From Deltaproteobacteria bacterium (GTDB taxonomy: Bacteria; Desulfobacterota; Syntrophia; Syntrophales; Smithellaceae), in NCBI GenBank assembly GCA_025361065.1, contig JANYAY010000008.1, positions 1-37,751 of the forward strand: a stretch of 37,751 bases of DNA, in the 5' to 3' direction. Shown here in pieces: positions 14,631-23,722 of this stretch (positions are counted from its first letter, which is position 1; the number at the start of each line of letters is the position of its first letter). The notes beneath the pieces were generated by a model, which saw nothing but the letters and a program-made list of their open reading frames with translations, was not told where the DNA came from and searched no databases. The position numbers were made by a program, and so were the translations under genes.

Positions 14631-16193
14631 ATGTTTAAAGATCACATCCTGTCTATTGACAACGGTACGCAATCAGTGCGGGCATTAATTTTTGATTTAC
14701 GTGGTAATCTTGTTTACAAGACACAAATTCCTTTAGAACCTTATTATTCTCGCGAACCGGGCTGGGCCGAGCAGGATGCCGATTATTACTGGAAATCATT
14801 ATGCCGGGCTTGCCAGAAGCTCTGGCAGGAATCTCCTGTGTCTAAAGAGGCGATTGCCGGAGTTACTATTACCACTCAGCGCGCCACAATGATCAACGTA
14901 GATAGAAACGGTAAGCCGTTGCGACCCGCGATTGTCTGGTTGGATCAGAGGCGCACCAAAGGTTTGAAGCCCATTGGCGGGTTATGGGGGCTTGCCTTTA
15001 AAGCATCCCGCATGGCAGAGACTATATCTTACCTGCAGGCTGAAGCGGAATCTAATTGGATCAAACTCAATCAACCGGAAATCTGGAGCAGAACCTATAA
15101 GTATCTTTTCCTTTCCGGCTATTTAACTTATTGTCTGACCGGCAGGTTTGTCGATTCTGTGGGCTGTCAGGTAGGTTATGTCCCTTTTGATTATAAAAAG
15201 AAACGCTGGGCAGCTTCCTGGAATTGGAAATGGGAGATGACGCAGGTAGAACCGGAAATGTTGCCGGAATTAGTTGAACCCGCAGCAATCATGGGGCAGA
15301 TTACGCACAAGGCGGCGGAAGAAACAGGGATACCGGAGGGCCTGCCGGTAATTGCCGCGGCGGCGGATAAAGCATGCGAAGTTATCGGCGCCGGCTGCCT
15401 CGAACCGCATATCGGTTGTTTGAGTTATGGTACCACGGCGACAATCAACACAACTCATTATAAGTATATAGAAGCTATTCCACTGATACCTCCTTACCCT
15501 TCGGCAATACCCAATGCATATTCCCTGGAAATTCAGATTTATCGGGGGTACTGGATGGTAAGCTGGTTTAAGGATCAGTTTGCCCCTTTTGAAAAACAAC
15601 TGGCGGCAGAGAACGGTGTGGAGGCGGAAACACTCATTGAAGAACTACTGCACCAGGTTCCGCCTGGAGCCATGGGGCTTATCTTGCAGCCTTACTGGTC
15701 TCCGGGGATAAAAGTGCCCGGGCCGGAAGCGAAAGGAGCGATCATCGGCTTCGGCGATGTGCATAATCGGGCGCACCTTTACCGGGCAATCTTGGAAGGT
15801 CTGGCTTATGCGTTGCGCGAAGGCAAAGAGCGTGAGGAAAAGCGCAGCGGGGTTAAAATAACGGAGTTGCGCGTTTCCGGCGGCGGTTCCCAAAGCGATG
15901 CGGCAATGCAAATTACAGCCGATATTTTTGGTTTACCCACTGCCAGACCCCATATCTATGAAACATCGGGCTTAGGTGCGGCAATCGACGCAGCGGTGGG
16001 ATTGAAAATGCATCCCGATTTTAAAACGGCTGTGGAAGAGATGACACGTATCGGCCGGTTCTTCGAACCTGACCGTGATACGCATAAAATTTACGATCAG
16101 CTTTATAAACGCGTTTACAGGCAGATGTATGATCGTTTAAAACCTCTTTATGAAGAAATCCGTTCCATCACCGGTTATCCGAGCAGGTTATGA
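14631..16193 (+). CDS. FGGY-family carbohydrate kinase
   Basis: 520 residues, full length for the family. The N-terminal phosphate-1 loop is [15 protein letters not shown] (residues 8-22). [27 protein letters not shown] and the [10 protein letters not shown] substrate-side segment follow. The C-terminal half has [21 protein letters not shown] (phosphate-2), and [22 protein letters not shown] with AIDAAVG is the adenosine/FGGY signature region. The substrate is a polyol or sugar, but I cannot choose between glycerol, xylulose, ribulose or others from the sequence, and no sugar-pathway gene is adjacent. No good ribosome binding site is seen; a 13-base palindrome overlaps its usual place. It converges on the AcuB-like gene with a 14-base gap. 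Confidence 0.88.
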   Translation: MFKDHILSIDNGTQSVRALIFDLRGNLVYKTQIPLEPYYSREPGWAEQDADYYWKSLCRACQKLWQESPVSKEAIAGVTITTQRATMINVDRNGKPLRPAIVWLDQRRTKGLKPIGGLWGLAFKASRMAETISYLQAEAESNWIKLNQPEIWSRTYKYLFLSGYLTYCLTGRFVDSVGCQVGYVPFDYKKKRWAASWNWKWEMTQVEPEMLPELVEPAAIMGQITHKAAEETGIPEGLPVIAAAADKACEVIGAGCLEPHIGCLSYGTTATINTTHYKYIEAIPLIPPYPSAIPNAYSLEIQIYRGYWMVSWFKDQFAPFEKQLAAENGVEAETLIEELLHQVPPGAMGLILQPYWSPGIKVPGPEAKGAIIGFGDVHNRAHLYRAILEGLAYALREGKEREEKRSGVKITELRVSGGGSQSDAAMQITADIFGLPTARPHIYETSGLGAAIDAAVGLKMHPDFKTAVEEMTRIGRFFEPDRDTHKIYDQLYKRVYRQMYDRLKPLYEEIRSITGYPSRL

Positions 16194-16207
16194 TAAAAAA
16201 GAGATAA

Positions 16208-16858
16208 TCAGGTTGGGCGAAGCACATTCAGCACAATGTGTCCGGAACTCCAGAGTTCGTCCAGCATGCTGTCCACCGCCCCACCGGTGATCCTGACGAC
16301 GCACAATTTCCTGTCGCCCTGTTCCACCGACATCAAGCTGACAATATGTACATCCCACTTGAGGGCAACCGGAGCGAGAAACCCGAATATATTTTCTTCC
16401 TTGGCAATTTCGAAGGTAATGCGCACACCGCCCGGTCGGGAATCTAGTATGCCGACAAAAGCACGGAATATGTCTGATTCGGTAATCAGCCCGACAAGTT
16501 TCATTTTTTGAACTACCAGTAACGTGCTGAGCTTCTCATTCCTCATGATTCTGGCGGCTTCCTCAATTGGCGTTTCGGGAGTGACGGTTTGCAGGGAGCG
16601 GCTCATGATTTCCGCGGCTCTGATATGAGTCTGTTGAAGAGCGGAGACACCAATAGCAAAAGGATTTACATGGGGAGGGTAGGCGTGAAGGATATCTGTG
16701 GCGGTGATGATGCCCACCGGGTGAGGGTTATTGGCGTGCTTTTCTATGACGGGCAGACGGCGGATGTGTCGCTCGGCCATAATTGCCGCTGCTTCGGTAA
16801 TGGGTGTATCAGGCTCAATCGTCACGAGGTCCCGAGTCATCCACATACTTACGATCAT
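16208..16858 (-). CDS. tandem CBS-domain protein, AcuB-like
   Basis: 216 residues. Two CBS domains form a Bateman module: the first opens MWMTRDLVTIEPDTPITEAAAIMAERHIRRLPVIE (residues 5-39) and contains GIITATDIL; the second has IMSRSLQTVTPETPIEEAARIM and GLITESDIFRAF (about 85-140). The C-terminal 70 residues (GGVRITFEIAKEENIFGFL to the end) resemble an ACT-like ligand-binding domain, the arrangement of Bacillus AcuB. Bateman modules sense adenine nucleotides and ACT domains small ligands such as amino acids. What it regulates is unknown. It is single on the minus strand; AGAGG lies ten bases before its ATG. Confidence 0.85.
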   Translation of the reverse strand: MIVSMWMTRDLVTIEPDTPITEAAAIMAERHIRRLPVIEKHANNPHPVGIITATDILHAYPPHVNPFAIGVSALQQTHIRAAEIMSRSLQTVTPETPIEEAARIMRNEKLSTLLVVQKMKLVGLITESDIFRAFVGILDSRPGGVRITFEIAKEENIFGFLAPVALKWDVHIVSLMSVEQGDRKLCVVRITGGAVDSMLDELWSSGHIVLNVLRPT

Positions 16859-16941
16859 TGGTTTCTTGCCTCTTCTTTACAGGTTGGGACTAATTTACTA
16901 ACTGGTGTATGGACATCTTTTTTGTAAGTCATGCAGGCGCA

Positions 16942-18231
16942 TCAATCTCTGTAAAATCGTATATTGTCAATCCAGATAGTCCCTTCGGTGGTTGGATTAC
17001 TCGGACTGAAAACACCGATTTCCACTGCTTCGACACGATGCAGACGCATGACTTGATCGCCGGGTAATGCCCCATATCTTGCTGCTCCCTGTTTAATCCA
17101 TTGCCGGGCCAATACCATTTTGTCGAAGGGAATACGGCATCTTTCCCATTTAGTATCGATTTCAAAAGTGCCAAACCAATTATCAATTTTGTTTATGTCT
17201 TCCGGACTTGATGTCAGAAGATTAACCTGACCGTATAATTTTCCCGATCCCCTGACGGACAATTCGACTCCACTATATAATGTGAGATTGCGCTTCTTGC
17301 TGTTTTCGACAAAGGCATAAAAAGGGAGGTCACTGTTAGTGAACTTAAAGTCAATGCGTAATGATTTTTTCGAATCATCGGTTCCTGACTGCCGATCAAT
17401 ACCGCTGCGAGCATATTCGCCTGTTTGATTCCGTTTTTTGAAGCCGAGTTTCCATGAAGGATCAGCGGATGCAGATTCAAAATCTTCGTTCCAAGGGCCT
17501 GCATCGCGTAGTTCAGAGGGTTTGAAGAGTGCCGTTTTCATGGAAACCGCAGATATCGCCTGTCCCGTTCGTACATTGACCAGACGAAGATTAATATCCC
17601 ATTCACCCATGCTTTCGGAAAGTGTTCCGGTTAAGATCAAGTCGGCTATCAGTAACTTTCCGCTGACTTTATCAGGGCTGTTTTTGGCCAGCCCGCTCAG
17701 ACTCAGTTCCAGTTCATTAATGACTGCTTTGAGTTTGGACCTTTCTAATACCGTGAATTGTCCGGAATCGATCAGCGCCGATGTCAGCCCTTCCAGAGTA
17801 ACCCTGCCAACCTCACGTTCTGTTCCTTTAATTACTTCAAAATCAACAACGGCCAGCGTCTTTTTCGGAACGGAAATACTTATTGATTTGCCTGTCTGAT
17901 AATCAGCAGCATTTTCTACTTCTATCATGGCGGTATTTCCCCGTAATTCACGGATGATTACCGGTTTGCCATTAACTTCCGTTTTCATCCCTTCCAGCAG
18001 AAGACTTTTGTGCACAATCTGCTGAGTGATTTCTCCAATGGGTGATCCTTTGGTGGATTTCGTTTCCGGCAGCTTCAGAGATACGATAAGGTTGTTACCT
18101 TTAACTTCCTGTATGGTTCCATTGATGCTGAGGAATCCAGCTGAATCATCCTTTTGTGCCGGACGTGAACCGGCGCAGGAGATGCATAAAATAATTATTG
18201 TCATAAAAAATATTATTCTGCCCAGTTTCAT
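16942..18231 (-). CDS. lipoprotein-like CsgG-type / CIA30 fusion protein
   Basis: 429 residues with an AGGAGG ribosome binding site eight bases before the ATG. The N-terminus is a lipoprotein-like signal (hydrophobic stretch then CISCAG, Cys19), although the -3 residue is not ideal. Residues about 30-110 form a small beta-rich domain of unknown kind. About 125-235 resembles the CsgG/FlgO/LpoB type: TLAVVDFEVIKGTEREVG, ALIDSGQFTVLERSKLKAVINELEL, IADLILTGTLSE and VNVRTGQAISAVS. From about 250 a galactose-binding-like CIA30 domain follows, with WKLGF, LRIDFKFTNSDLPFYAF, LSVRGSGKLYGQV, WFGTFEIDTKWERCRIPF and terminal GTIWIDNIRFYRD. I know no characterised member of this fusion. It is probably an outer-membrane or periplasmic assembly or binding protein. 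Confidence 0.75.
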   Translation of the reverse strand: MKLGRIIFFMTIIILCISCAGSRPAQKDDSAGFLSINGTIQEVKGNNLIVSLKLPETKSTKGSPIGEITQQIVHKSLLLEGMKTEVNGKPVIIRELRGNTAMIEVENAADYQTGKSISISVPKKTLAVVDFEVIKGTEREVGRVTLEGLTSALIDSGQFTVLERSKLKAVINELELSLSGLAKNSPDKVSGKLLIADLILTGTLSESMGEWDINLRLVNVRTGQAISAVSMKTALFKPSELRDAGPWNEDFESASADPSWKLGFKKRNQTGEYARSGIDRQSGTDDSKKSLRIDFKFTNSDLPFYAFVENSKKRNLTLYSGVELSVRGSGKLYGQVNLLTSSPEDINKIDNWFGTFEIDTKWERCRIPFDKMVLARQWIKQGAARYGALPGDQVMRLHRVEAVEIGVFSPSNPTTEGTIWIDNIRFYRD

Positions 18232-18379
18232 TTTTATTTCCTCCTAATATTTTTATAAATAACTTCTTTATTCAGATGAATTATCAGCTTGTCGGGAATC
18301 ATGCCTATTTTTTGATTCTCCGTCAACTAAATAAACCCGTTTTCCCTTTAAGCAGAAAAGATTTTGGAAAATATCCTTA
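18232..18379. other. divergent intergenic region
   Basis: First half of the gap between the CsgG-like lipoprotein gene (minus) and the SufC-like gene (plus). It is A+T-rich with no gene or clear repeat. Promoters for both directions should lie in this gap; only the rightward one is clear. Confidence 0.4.
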
Positions 18380-18408
18380 TTGACATCTAAAATATTCCAT
18401 CATATAGC
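18380..18408 (+). promoter_or_regulatory. predicted promoter of the SufCB-like operon
   Basis: Perfect -35 TTGACA (18380-18385), 17-base spacer, -10 TATAGC (18403-18408), about 150 bases upstream of the SufC-like start. The long leader could hold further control, but I see no recognisable IscR-type palindrome. Confidence 0.68.
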
Positions 18409-18558
18409 GACAAAATAAAATGATAATATGTATTCATGAAACTCCAATTTCAATAGCAAAGTGAATTGAATCTGACAAAACAGATTCCGTTCAGGGCGGC
18501 TGGAGAATACAATTTCCCTCTGATGTTTATATCCTTGATTAAGAAGGTAGGTTATTAC

Positions 18559-19317
18559 ATGCTCGAATTAAAAAATTTATATTTTACTGTGCCGGACGGC
18601 AGCAATGGCAATGCCGGAGAACGAAATATTATCGACGGTATTAATTTCAATTTTGAAAAAGGTAAATTTTATGCCATTACCGGTCCGAACGGCAGTGGAA
18701 AAACAACTCTGGCCAAGCTGATTATGGGAATTAATTCTCTATCCCGGGGTTCTATTATTTTTGAGGGTAGAGATATCTCTGCTCTTTCCATCACTGAGCG
18801 CGCTCGGGCTGGTATCGCTTACAGCTTTCAGCAACCGGCGCGTTTTAAAGGAATCACATTTCGCGACCTGCTTTCCATTGCTACGGGTGTTATAGATGAG
18901 AAAAAGCTTCTGGAAATAATCTCGCGGGTCGGTATTTGTCCTCTGTCTTTTCTGGATAAGGAAGTCGATGCCAAACTTTCCGGCGGCGAAATTAAGAAAA
19001 TCGAACTGGCCACAACTATTGCCGCCAGTCCCAGACTGGCTATTTACGATGAACCGGATACCGGCATTGATTTATGGACCATTGGTCCGATGGTGGACTT
19101 ATTGAAAAAAGAGCTGGCCTGCCATTCTACGACAACGATTGTTGTCAGCCATAATCGCGCTTTTCTGGAAGCTGCTGATGTCATTTTAATTATCGATAAA
19201 GGGCGCTTTGTTTACACCGGTAATTTAGAAAATTCGCTGCCGCTATTATCTGATCTGAGCGTGTGCACATACCACGACAGTTGTGAAGGAGAAGAGAATG
19301 CTGGATGCCTTAGATAA
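18559..19317 (+). CDS. SufC-like Fe-S assembly ATPase (SmsC type)
   Basis: 252 residues from the ATG of MLELKNL, with AAGG 11 bases upstream; the frame is open further back but the homologous protein begins here. It is an ABC-type ATPase: Walker A GPNGSGKTT (residues 42-50), Q-loop SFQQPARFKG, signature LSGGE (140-144), Walker B LAIYDEPDTGID with Asp164 and Glu165, and H-loop VVSHNR. SufC energises Fe-S cluster assembly on its SufB/D partner. The next gene overlaps by 20 bases and is SufB-like, with no sufD, sufS, sufU or sufE beside it. That two-gene layout matches the minimal SMS (SmsCB) system known from archaea and anaerobic bacteria. No membrane partner is present, so a transporter is unlikely. 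Confidence 0.88.
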   Translation: MLELKNLYFTVPDGSNGNAGERNIIDGINFNFEKGKFYAITGPNGSGKTTLAKLIMGINSLSRGSIIFEGRDISALSITERARAGIAYSFQQPARFKGITFRDLLSIATGVIDEKKLLEIISRVGICPLSFLDKEVDAKLSGGEIKKIELATTIAASPRLAIYDEPDTGIDLWTIGPMVDLLKKELACHSTTTIVVSHNRAFLEAADVILIIDKGRFVYTGNLENSLPLLSDLSVCTYHDSCEGEENAGCLR

Positions 19318-20218
19318 GAAATTATTAAAAACAGTAGCCGATCTGGAAGAGTTGCCCAAAGGTGCTTACAATATCAGAAAAAACGGTAAACTCCTGCACC
19401 GTCAGAAGTCGGCAAATATTAATATAGAAACAAATGCGGAAGGGACAGGAATTATTGTTACCATCAAACCGGGAACGAAGAACGAGTCTGTACATATTCC
19501 GGTTATTTTGAGCCAGGCCGGGCTTTTTGATGTAGTTTACAATTCATTTATTGTCGGGGAAGGCGCAGAAGTCACGATAATTGCCGGTTGTGGCATCCAT
19601 TGCGGCGCAGCAGATCCCGAAGGCCATGCCGGCATCCACGATTTTCAAGTCGGCAAAAAAGCTAAAGTGACGTATGTAGAAAAACATTTTGCAATGGGTG
19701 AGGGAAGTGGACGGCGGACCCTCAATCCAACAACAAAAATATTTTTGGCGGAAGGCGCTGCGGCAGAAATGGAACTTACCCAGATTGGCGGTGTTGATGA
19801 GGCTAACCGGCTCAATGAAGCGACGCTTGACTCCGGCAGTCTGCTACTGATTACCGAAAGAGTCTTGACTGATGGCGAACAAAAAGCAGTATCGACGAAT
19901 AATATAGTTTTAAAAGGTGCCAATAGCCGGGCGAACATGATTTCACGGTCAGTTATGAAAGGGAATTCCAAACAAACATTTTATGCCACAATGGAGGCGC
20001 TCAATAAATGCTTCGGTCATATTGAATGCGATGCCATTATCATGGATAACGGTACCAACGAGACAATGCCGTCACTCCAAGCCAAACATCCCGATGCCGA
20101 ACTGACCCATGAAGCATCCATCGGCAAAATCGCCAGTGATCAGTTGACGAAGTTGATGAGCCTCGGATTGACGTATGATCAGGCGGTTAACAGAATAATT
20201 CAGGGCTTCCTAAAATAA
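19298..20218 (+). CDS. SufB/SufD-like Fe-S scaffold (SmsB type)
   Basis: 306 residues; the ATG at 19298 is preferred because AAGGAG lies about six bases upstream and overlaps the sufC-like 3' end. The right-handed beta-helix typical of SufB/D is suggested by the repeated short strands after residue 60. Notable residues are two Cys in AGCGIHCG, NKCFGHIECDAIIMDNGTNE, and LTHEASIGKI with His271. The segment NGTNET replaces the region that holds the scaffold cysteine (Cys405 of E. coli SufB), so cluster ligation must use other residues. At 306 residues it is shorter than SufB (about 480) and lacks the N-terminal part, as in SMS proteins. It should act as a homodimer with the SufC-like ATPase in the cytoplasm. 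Confidence 0.85.
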   Translation: MLDALDKKLLKTVADLEELPKGAYNIRKNGKLLHRQKSANINIETNAEGTGIIVTIKPGTKNESVHIPVILSQAGLFDVVYNSFIVGEGAEVTIIAGCGIHCGAADPEGHAGIHDFQVGKKAKVTYVEKHFAMGEGSGRRTLNPTTKIFLAEGAAAEMELTQIGGVDEANRLNEATLDSGSLLLITERVLTDGEQKAVSTNNIVLKGANSRANMISRSVMKGNSKQTFYATMEALNKCFGHIECDAIIMDNGTNETMPSLQAKHPDAELTHEASIGKIASDQLTKLMSLGLTYDQAVNRIIQGFLK

Positions 20219-20252
20219 ATATGTGTCTTAAATTCAATAGAAGGAATTGGCT

Positions 20253-22802
20253 ATGCATCATTTCTCTTTGAATAAACTCGTTTTAATCCTTACCATTGGT
20301 TTGCTCATTGGAATATATGGTTGCGGAGGCATGATGGGGAAAACAACATTAGCGCCGCCGGATATGTTGGTTAAAATTAAATTGCAAGGTCCGTATGATC
20401 ATGAAATACCGGAGAACTTCATAAACCAGCTCAAAGGCGCCAGTCTTGTGTCTGATTGGGCTATTCCTTACCTCTTTGTGAGTGTGGGAATGCACTTTGA
20501 GTCATCAGGCGATGAAATGCGCGCCATCCACTTTTTTGACCGGGCAATATTGGAGTTTCGCCGTCGTAAAGACACGACTGGAGAGGGTACAGCCTTAAGC
20601 CGCAAAATATTTGCCCTGTATGAGTTTGGCAAGATTCAGGATGCTTATAATACAATTAAAGAAGCAGAGAAAAACTGGCCCAATGCTCCACTCAATGCTT
20701 TTGTTTATCATAATTATGGCCATTATTATCTGATGAACGGCGATTATAACAAAGCCCTGGATTATTTCGGTAAATCATTTCAATCCAATAAAAATTTCCG
20801 TAATGATTACAATTTATTGATGTTGAGACGTGATTCCGAACTCGAATATGGCATTGCGATAATTTTAGCTGACTACTATCCGGCCCTGTCCAAAAAATAC
20901 AGCTTGCTGGATTTTGACGATGCTCTCTACAACGTCATTCGTCAGAATGTGGATGAAGGCATTGCTCATTTGCAGCAGGTCGTTATTCTCAATAAAGAAA
21001 TCAGAAAAACCAGGATCGGCAAGTTTACTCCCGAAAATGTTTTTCAGGTAATGGAAGCCAATGTCTATAATTTTCTGGGTTTGTCTTATGGAATAAAAGG
21101 TCAACTTTCCGCAGCACTTAAACATTTGGAAACTTCCCTGCAACTGGCCAGGAAAGCTAATTTCCGTATCGGCGAAATAGATAGCATTTTCTTCCGCAAT
21201 CAAATCTATCTGCTGGAGAAGAACATCACTGAGGGGCAAAAAGCTGCCCGCGAGCTAAATGAAATTGCGGATAAATATCATCTGCCTTTTTACCAGATTT
21301 GGGCTAAGTTTATCCTTTCCCGTTATTATCTGGGTTTTGGCGATTCTCCCCGCGCCATCGGTTTACTGAAGGATGCCATTACCATTATGGAGCAGCAGCG
21401 CTCTGGGCTGATTATTGATGCGCTCAAAGAAACTTATATGTTTAATCGGCAGGTGCTCTATGAATCTCTGATTGAACTTTTAGCTAAAGATGGTGACTAC
21501 AAAGGTGCTTTTGAAGCTGCCGAAAGAGCTAAATCAAGGGTATTGGTTGACCTATTGGCGGGAAGAGATATCGGCAAAAATCCCCTTGAGACCGAATTGA
21601 TCAAACAGGATAAACATTATATTGATGAAATGGCTGATGGATACAGAAAGGTGCTTTCAACAGCCGGCGGCGGTGATTTGGCCTTAAAAAAGGCGCAAGA
21701 CAAAATCGAAAAAGCCCAAGCCGACCACCGCGATGTAATTCTTAAAATTAAAGAACAAAATGAAGAACTTTATTCATTAGTTTCTGTTGTGCCAATCAAT
21801 GTCGAAGATGTCCGCCAGTTACTCGATACAAATACAACTCTGTTCAGTTATTATGTGGCTGATAAGGTTCTTTACATTTGGGCCGTAAACAAAGATCGTG
21901 TTCATTTAGAAAGAATCAAAATTACTAAAGAAGATGTATCCTCGCTTGTATCTTCATTTAATAGTGCAATTGCTGCTAAAGATAAAAAGCAGACGGCTGT
22001 GTTGTCCGAAAGAATATACGATATTTTTCTTAAGCCGGTGATTCCTTTTGTGAAAGGAGACAGGATTGGCTTCATTCCGCATGGGCCGCTTTACTATTTG
22101 CCTTTTGCCGCCATGAGCTATAAAGGGCAGTATCTCATCGATGGCTTTTCTATCTTTTACCTGCCGGGTGCCGGTGTGCTAAAATACGTGGCTCAGAAAG
22201 AGTCTTCCCACGGGCTCAGAGTTTTGGCTTTTGGTAATCCCGATTTAGGCAACAAACAACTCGATTTGCCTTATGCCGAAGCAGAAGTAGAAAATATAAA
22301 AAAGATTCTTCCCCAGACAAACGCATATTTAAGAACTGAAGCAACAAAGAATAAAGTCAGGGCAATGTTGGGTAATTATGATATAGTTCATTTTGCAACA
22401 CACGGACTTTACAGCGAAGTCACGCCAATGAATTCGGGGCTGCTGCTGGCGGCAGGGACGGAGGGCAGCGGCAGACTTACAGCATCCGAAATATTTAAAC
22501 TCCAATTTAAAGGAAGGGCAATTATCATGAGTGCCTGTAAAACGGCACTGGGGCTTTCCTCTACCGGGACGGAAATAGTGGGGCTAACCCGTGCCTTTCT
22601 TTATGCCGGTAGTCCTTCAGTGGTGGCATCTCTCTGGAATATTGATGATAAATCGACGGCAGTCTTCATGGGCATTTTTTACAAAAATATTAAGAAAAAT
22701 GAAGATATTGCCGATTCCTTAAAAAAGACCCAAGTGGAAATGATCCGCCTCGGTTATGAACCGTATGACTGGGCGGCATTTACTTTGACCGGTAAATATT
22801 AG
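20253..22802 (+). CDS. TPR-CHAT domain lipoprotein
   Basis: 849 residues from the ATG at 20253 (AAGGA seven bases upstream; a TTG six bases earlier is less likely). A lipoprotein signal ends IYGC with lipid cysteine at residue 24. The middle (about 75-400) is tetratricopeptide-like: AIHFFDRAILEFRRRK, GDYNKALDYFGKSF, QLSAALKHLETSLQLARK and GDYKGAFEAAERAKSRV. The C-terminal third (about 510-849) is a caspase-like CHAT domain with His717 in IVHFATHG and Cys762 in MSACKTALG as catalytic dyad, and terminal YDWAAFTLTG. It is thus a probable secreted, membrane-anchored cysteine protease. Cytoplasmic CHAT proteases act in defence and CRISPR signalling, but a lipoprotein form points to an envelope role. 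No defence partner is adjacent. Confidence 0.9.
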   Translation: MHHFSLNKLVLILTIGLLIGIYGCGGMMGKTTLAPPDMLVKIKLQGPYDHEIPENFINQLKGASLVSDWAIPYLFVSVGMHFESSGDEMRAIHFFDRAILEFRRRKDTTGEGTALSRKIFALYEFGKIQDAYNTIKEAEKNWPNAPLNAFVYHNYGHYYLMNGDYNKALDYFGKSFQSNKNFRNDYNLLMLRRDSELEYGIAIILADYYPALSKKYSLLDFDDALYNVIRQNVDEGIAHLQQVVILNKEIRKTRIGKFTPENVFQVMEANVYNFLGLSYGIKGQLSAALKHLETSLQLARKANFRIGEIDSIFFRNQIYLLEKNITEGQKAARELNEIADKYHLPFYQIWAKFILSRYYLGFGDSPRAIGLLKDAITIMEQQRSGLIIDALKETYMFNRQVLYESLIELLAKDGDYKGAFEAAERAKSRVLVDLLAGRDIGKNPLETELIKQDKHYIDEMADGYRKVLSTAGGGDLALKKAQDKIEKAQADHRDVILKIKEQNEELYSLVSVVPINVEDVRQLLDTNTTLFSYYVADKVLYIWAVNKDRVHLERIKITKEDVSSLVSSFNSAIAAKDKKQTAVLSERIYDIFLKPVIPFVKGDRIGFIPHGPLYYLPFAAMSYKGQYLIDGFSIFYLPGAGVLKYVAQKESSHGLRVLAFGNPDLGNKQLDLPYAEAEVENIKKILPQTNAYLRTEATKNKVRAMLGNYDIVHFATHGLYSEVTPMNSGLLLAAGTEGSGRLTASEIFKLQFKGRAIIMSACKTALGLSSTGTEIVGLTRAFLYAGSPSVVASLWNIDDKSTAVFMGIFYKNIKKNEDIADSLKKTQVEMIRLGYEPYDWAAFTLTGKY

Positions 22803-22855
22803 AAATGTAATTAAGAACAAATTGTATTTCTTGAACAAGAGAGTGAGAGTTGAAT

Positions 22856-23722
22856 ATGGAAAAAGATGAAATAATAATTCTTCTCGATATAATTGAAGAA
22901 AAAATGATTGATCAGGCAACTCTCGGTTTTTCTCCCGAAGTTCTGAGGATTCTGGATAATGTCGAAGCCAGCAATCAGGAAATAGAAATGCTCAAAGCCC
23001 GGATTAGTAATGAAATACTGATGCGGGTTTTCAATATTGCCAACTCGGCATATTATGGAAGCTTAAGAAAGGGCAGCATTTATACTTTTTATGAAGTTGT
23101 AACCCGCTTGGGGATGAACCATACCAAGGCGCTTATAATTGTTTTAGCTTTACAAATTCTGGCCCATGATGATAAGGAAATAGAAGTGGTTTTTGCCCGC
23201 AGTTTTGCTGCGTCTGTTTTAGGGAAAATTTTAGCCCAACAATTCGGCCTGCGGGAAGAAAATGCAAAAAGCGTCGAACTGGGCGGCCTTTTTTCTGAAA
23301 TAGGGAAGATGATTATTCTTCTATATAAGAAACTGCATGCTTCAGATGATGAAAGGATCGATGAAGATTTTATCAGAAAATATCACCCTTATTTGGCCGA
23401 GAGAATAATTGAAAAATTTGCTCTACCCGATTTCTTAAACCGGATGATATTTTCCGAAAGCATAGCAGTAGAAGAAAATTATATAACTGTTCCCGGTATT
23501 ACTCAGGTTGCAATCAATTTTGTTGCATCCAGCTTTCATAAATTTCATAACCACCTGGTTATTGAAGCCCTTGCACCACCTGTTTTGGGTCGTGATGAGA
23601 CAATGAGACTCGAAAACATTATCGAAAACCAATTCAATGCTGTGGGTTTGAGTAAGTACCTGCGCATAATAAAGAAAAGAGAAAGACTGTTGCCTGAATA
23701 TGAAGACAAAAAGAAAAAGTAG
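22856..23722 (+). CDS. HDOD-domain protein
   Basis: 288 residues from ATG at 22856 (GAGAG upstream; a TTG at 22850 is possible). An HDOD domain covers about residues 20-215: [75 protein letters not shown] and [14 protein letters not shown], where normal HD metal residues are absent. Such domains are non-catalytic and serve in signalling, for example in c-di-GMP or chemotaxis-linked control. The C-terminus is highly charged and its last 23 bases overlap the start of the dTDP-glucose dehydratase gene. It lies 53 bases after the CHAT gene, so the three could be one transcript; a functional link is only inferred. Confidence 0.8.
   Translation: MEKDEIIILLDIIEEKMIDQATLGFSPEVLRILDNVEASNQEIEMLKARISNEILMRVFNIANSAYYGSLRKGSIYTFYEVVTRLGMNHTKALIIVLALQILAHDDKEIEVVFARSFAASVLGKILAQQFGLREENAKSVELGGLFSEIGKMIILLYKKLHASDDERIDEDFIRKYHPYLAERIIEKFALPDFLNRMIFSESIAVEENYITVPGITQVAINFVASSFHKFHNHLVIEALAPPVLGRDETMRLENIIENQFNAVGLSKYLRIIKKRERLLPEYEDKKKK

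Noticed and set aside
18559-20218. An ABC transporter pair
   Set aside because: The partner has no membrane segments and shows SufB/D-type features, so it is Fe-S assembly rather than transport.
20253-22802. CHAT protein as part of an antiphage or gasdermin/CRISPR-type defence system
   Set aside because: It has a lipoprotein signal, and no gasdermin, effector, nuclease or CRISPR gene is nearby.
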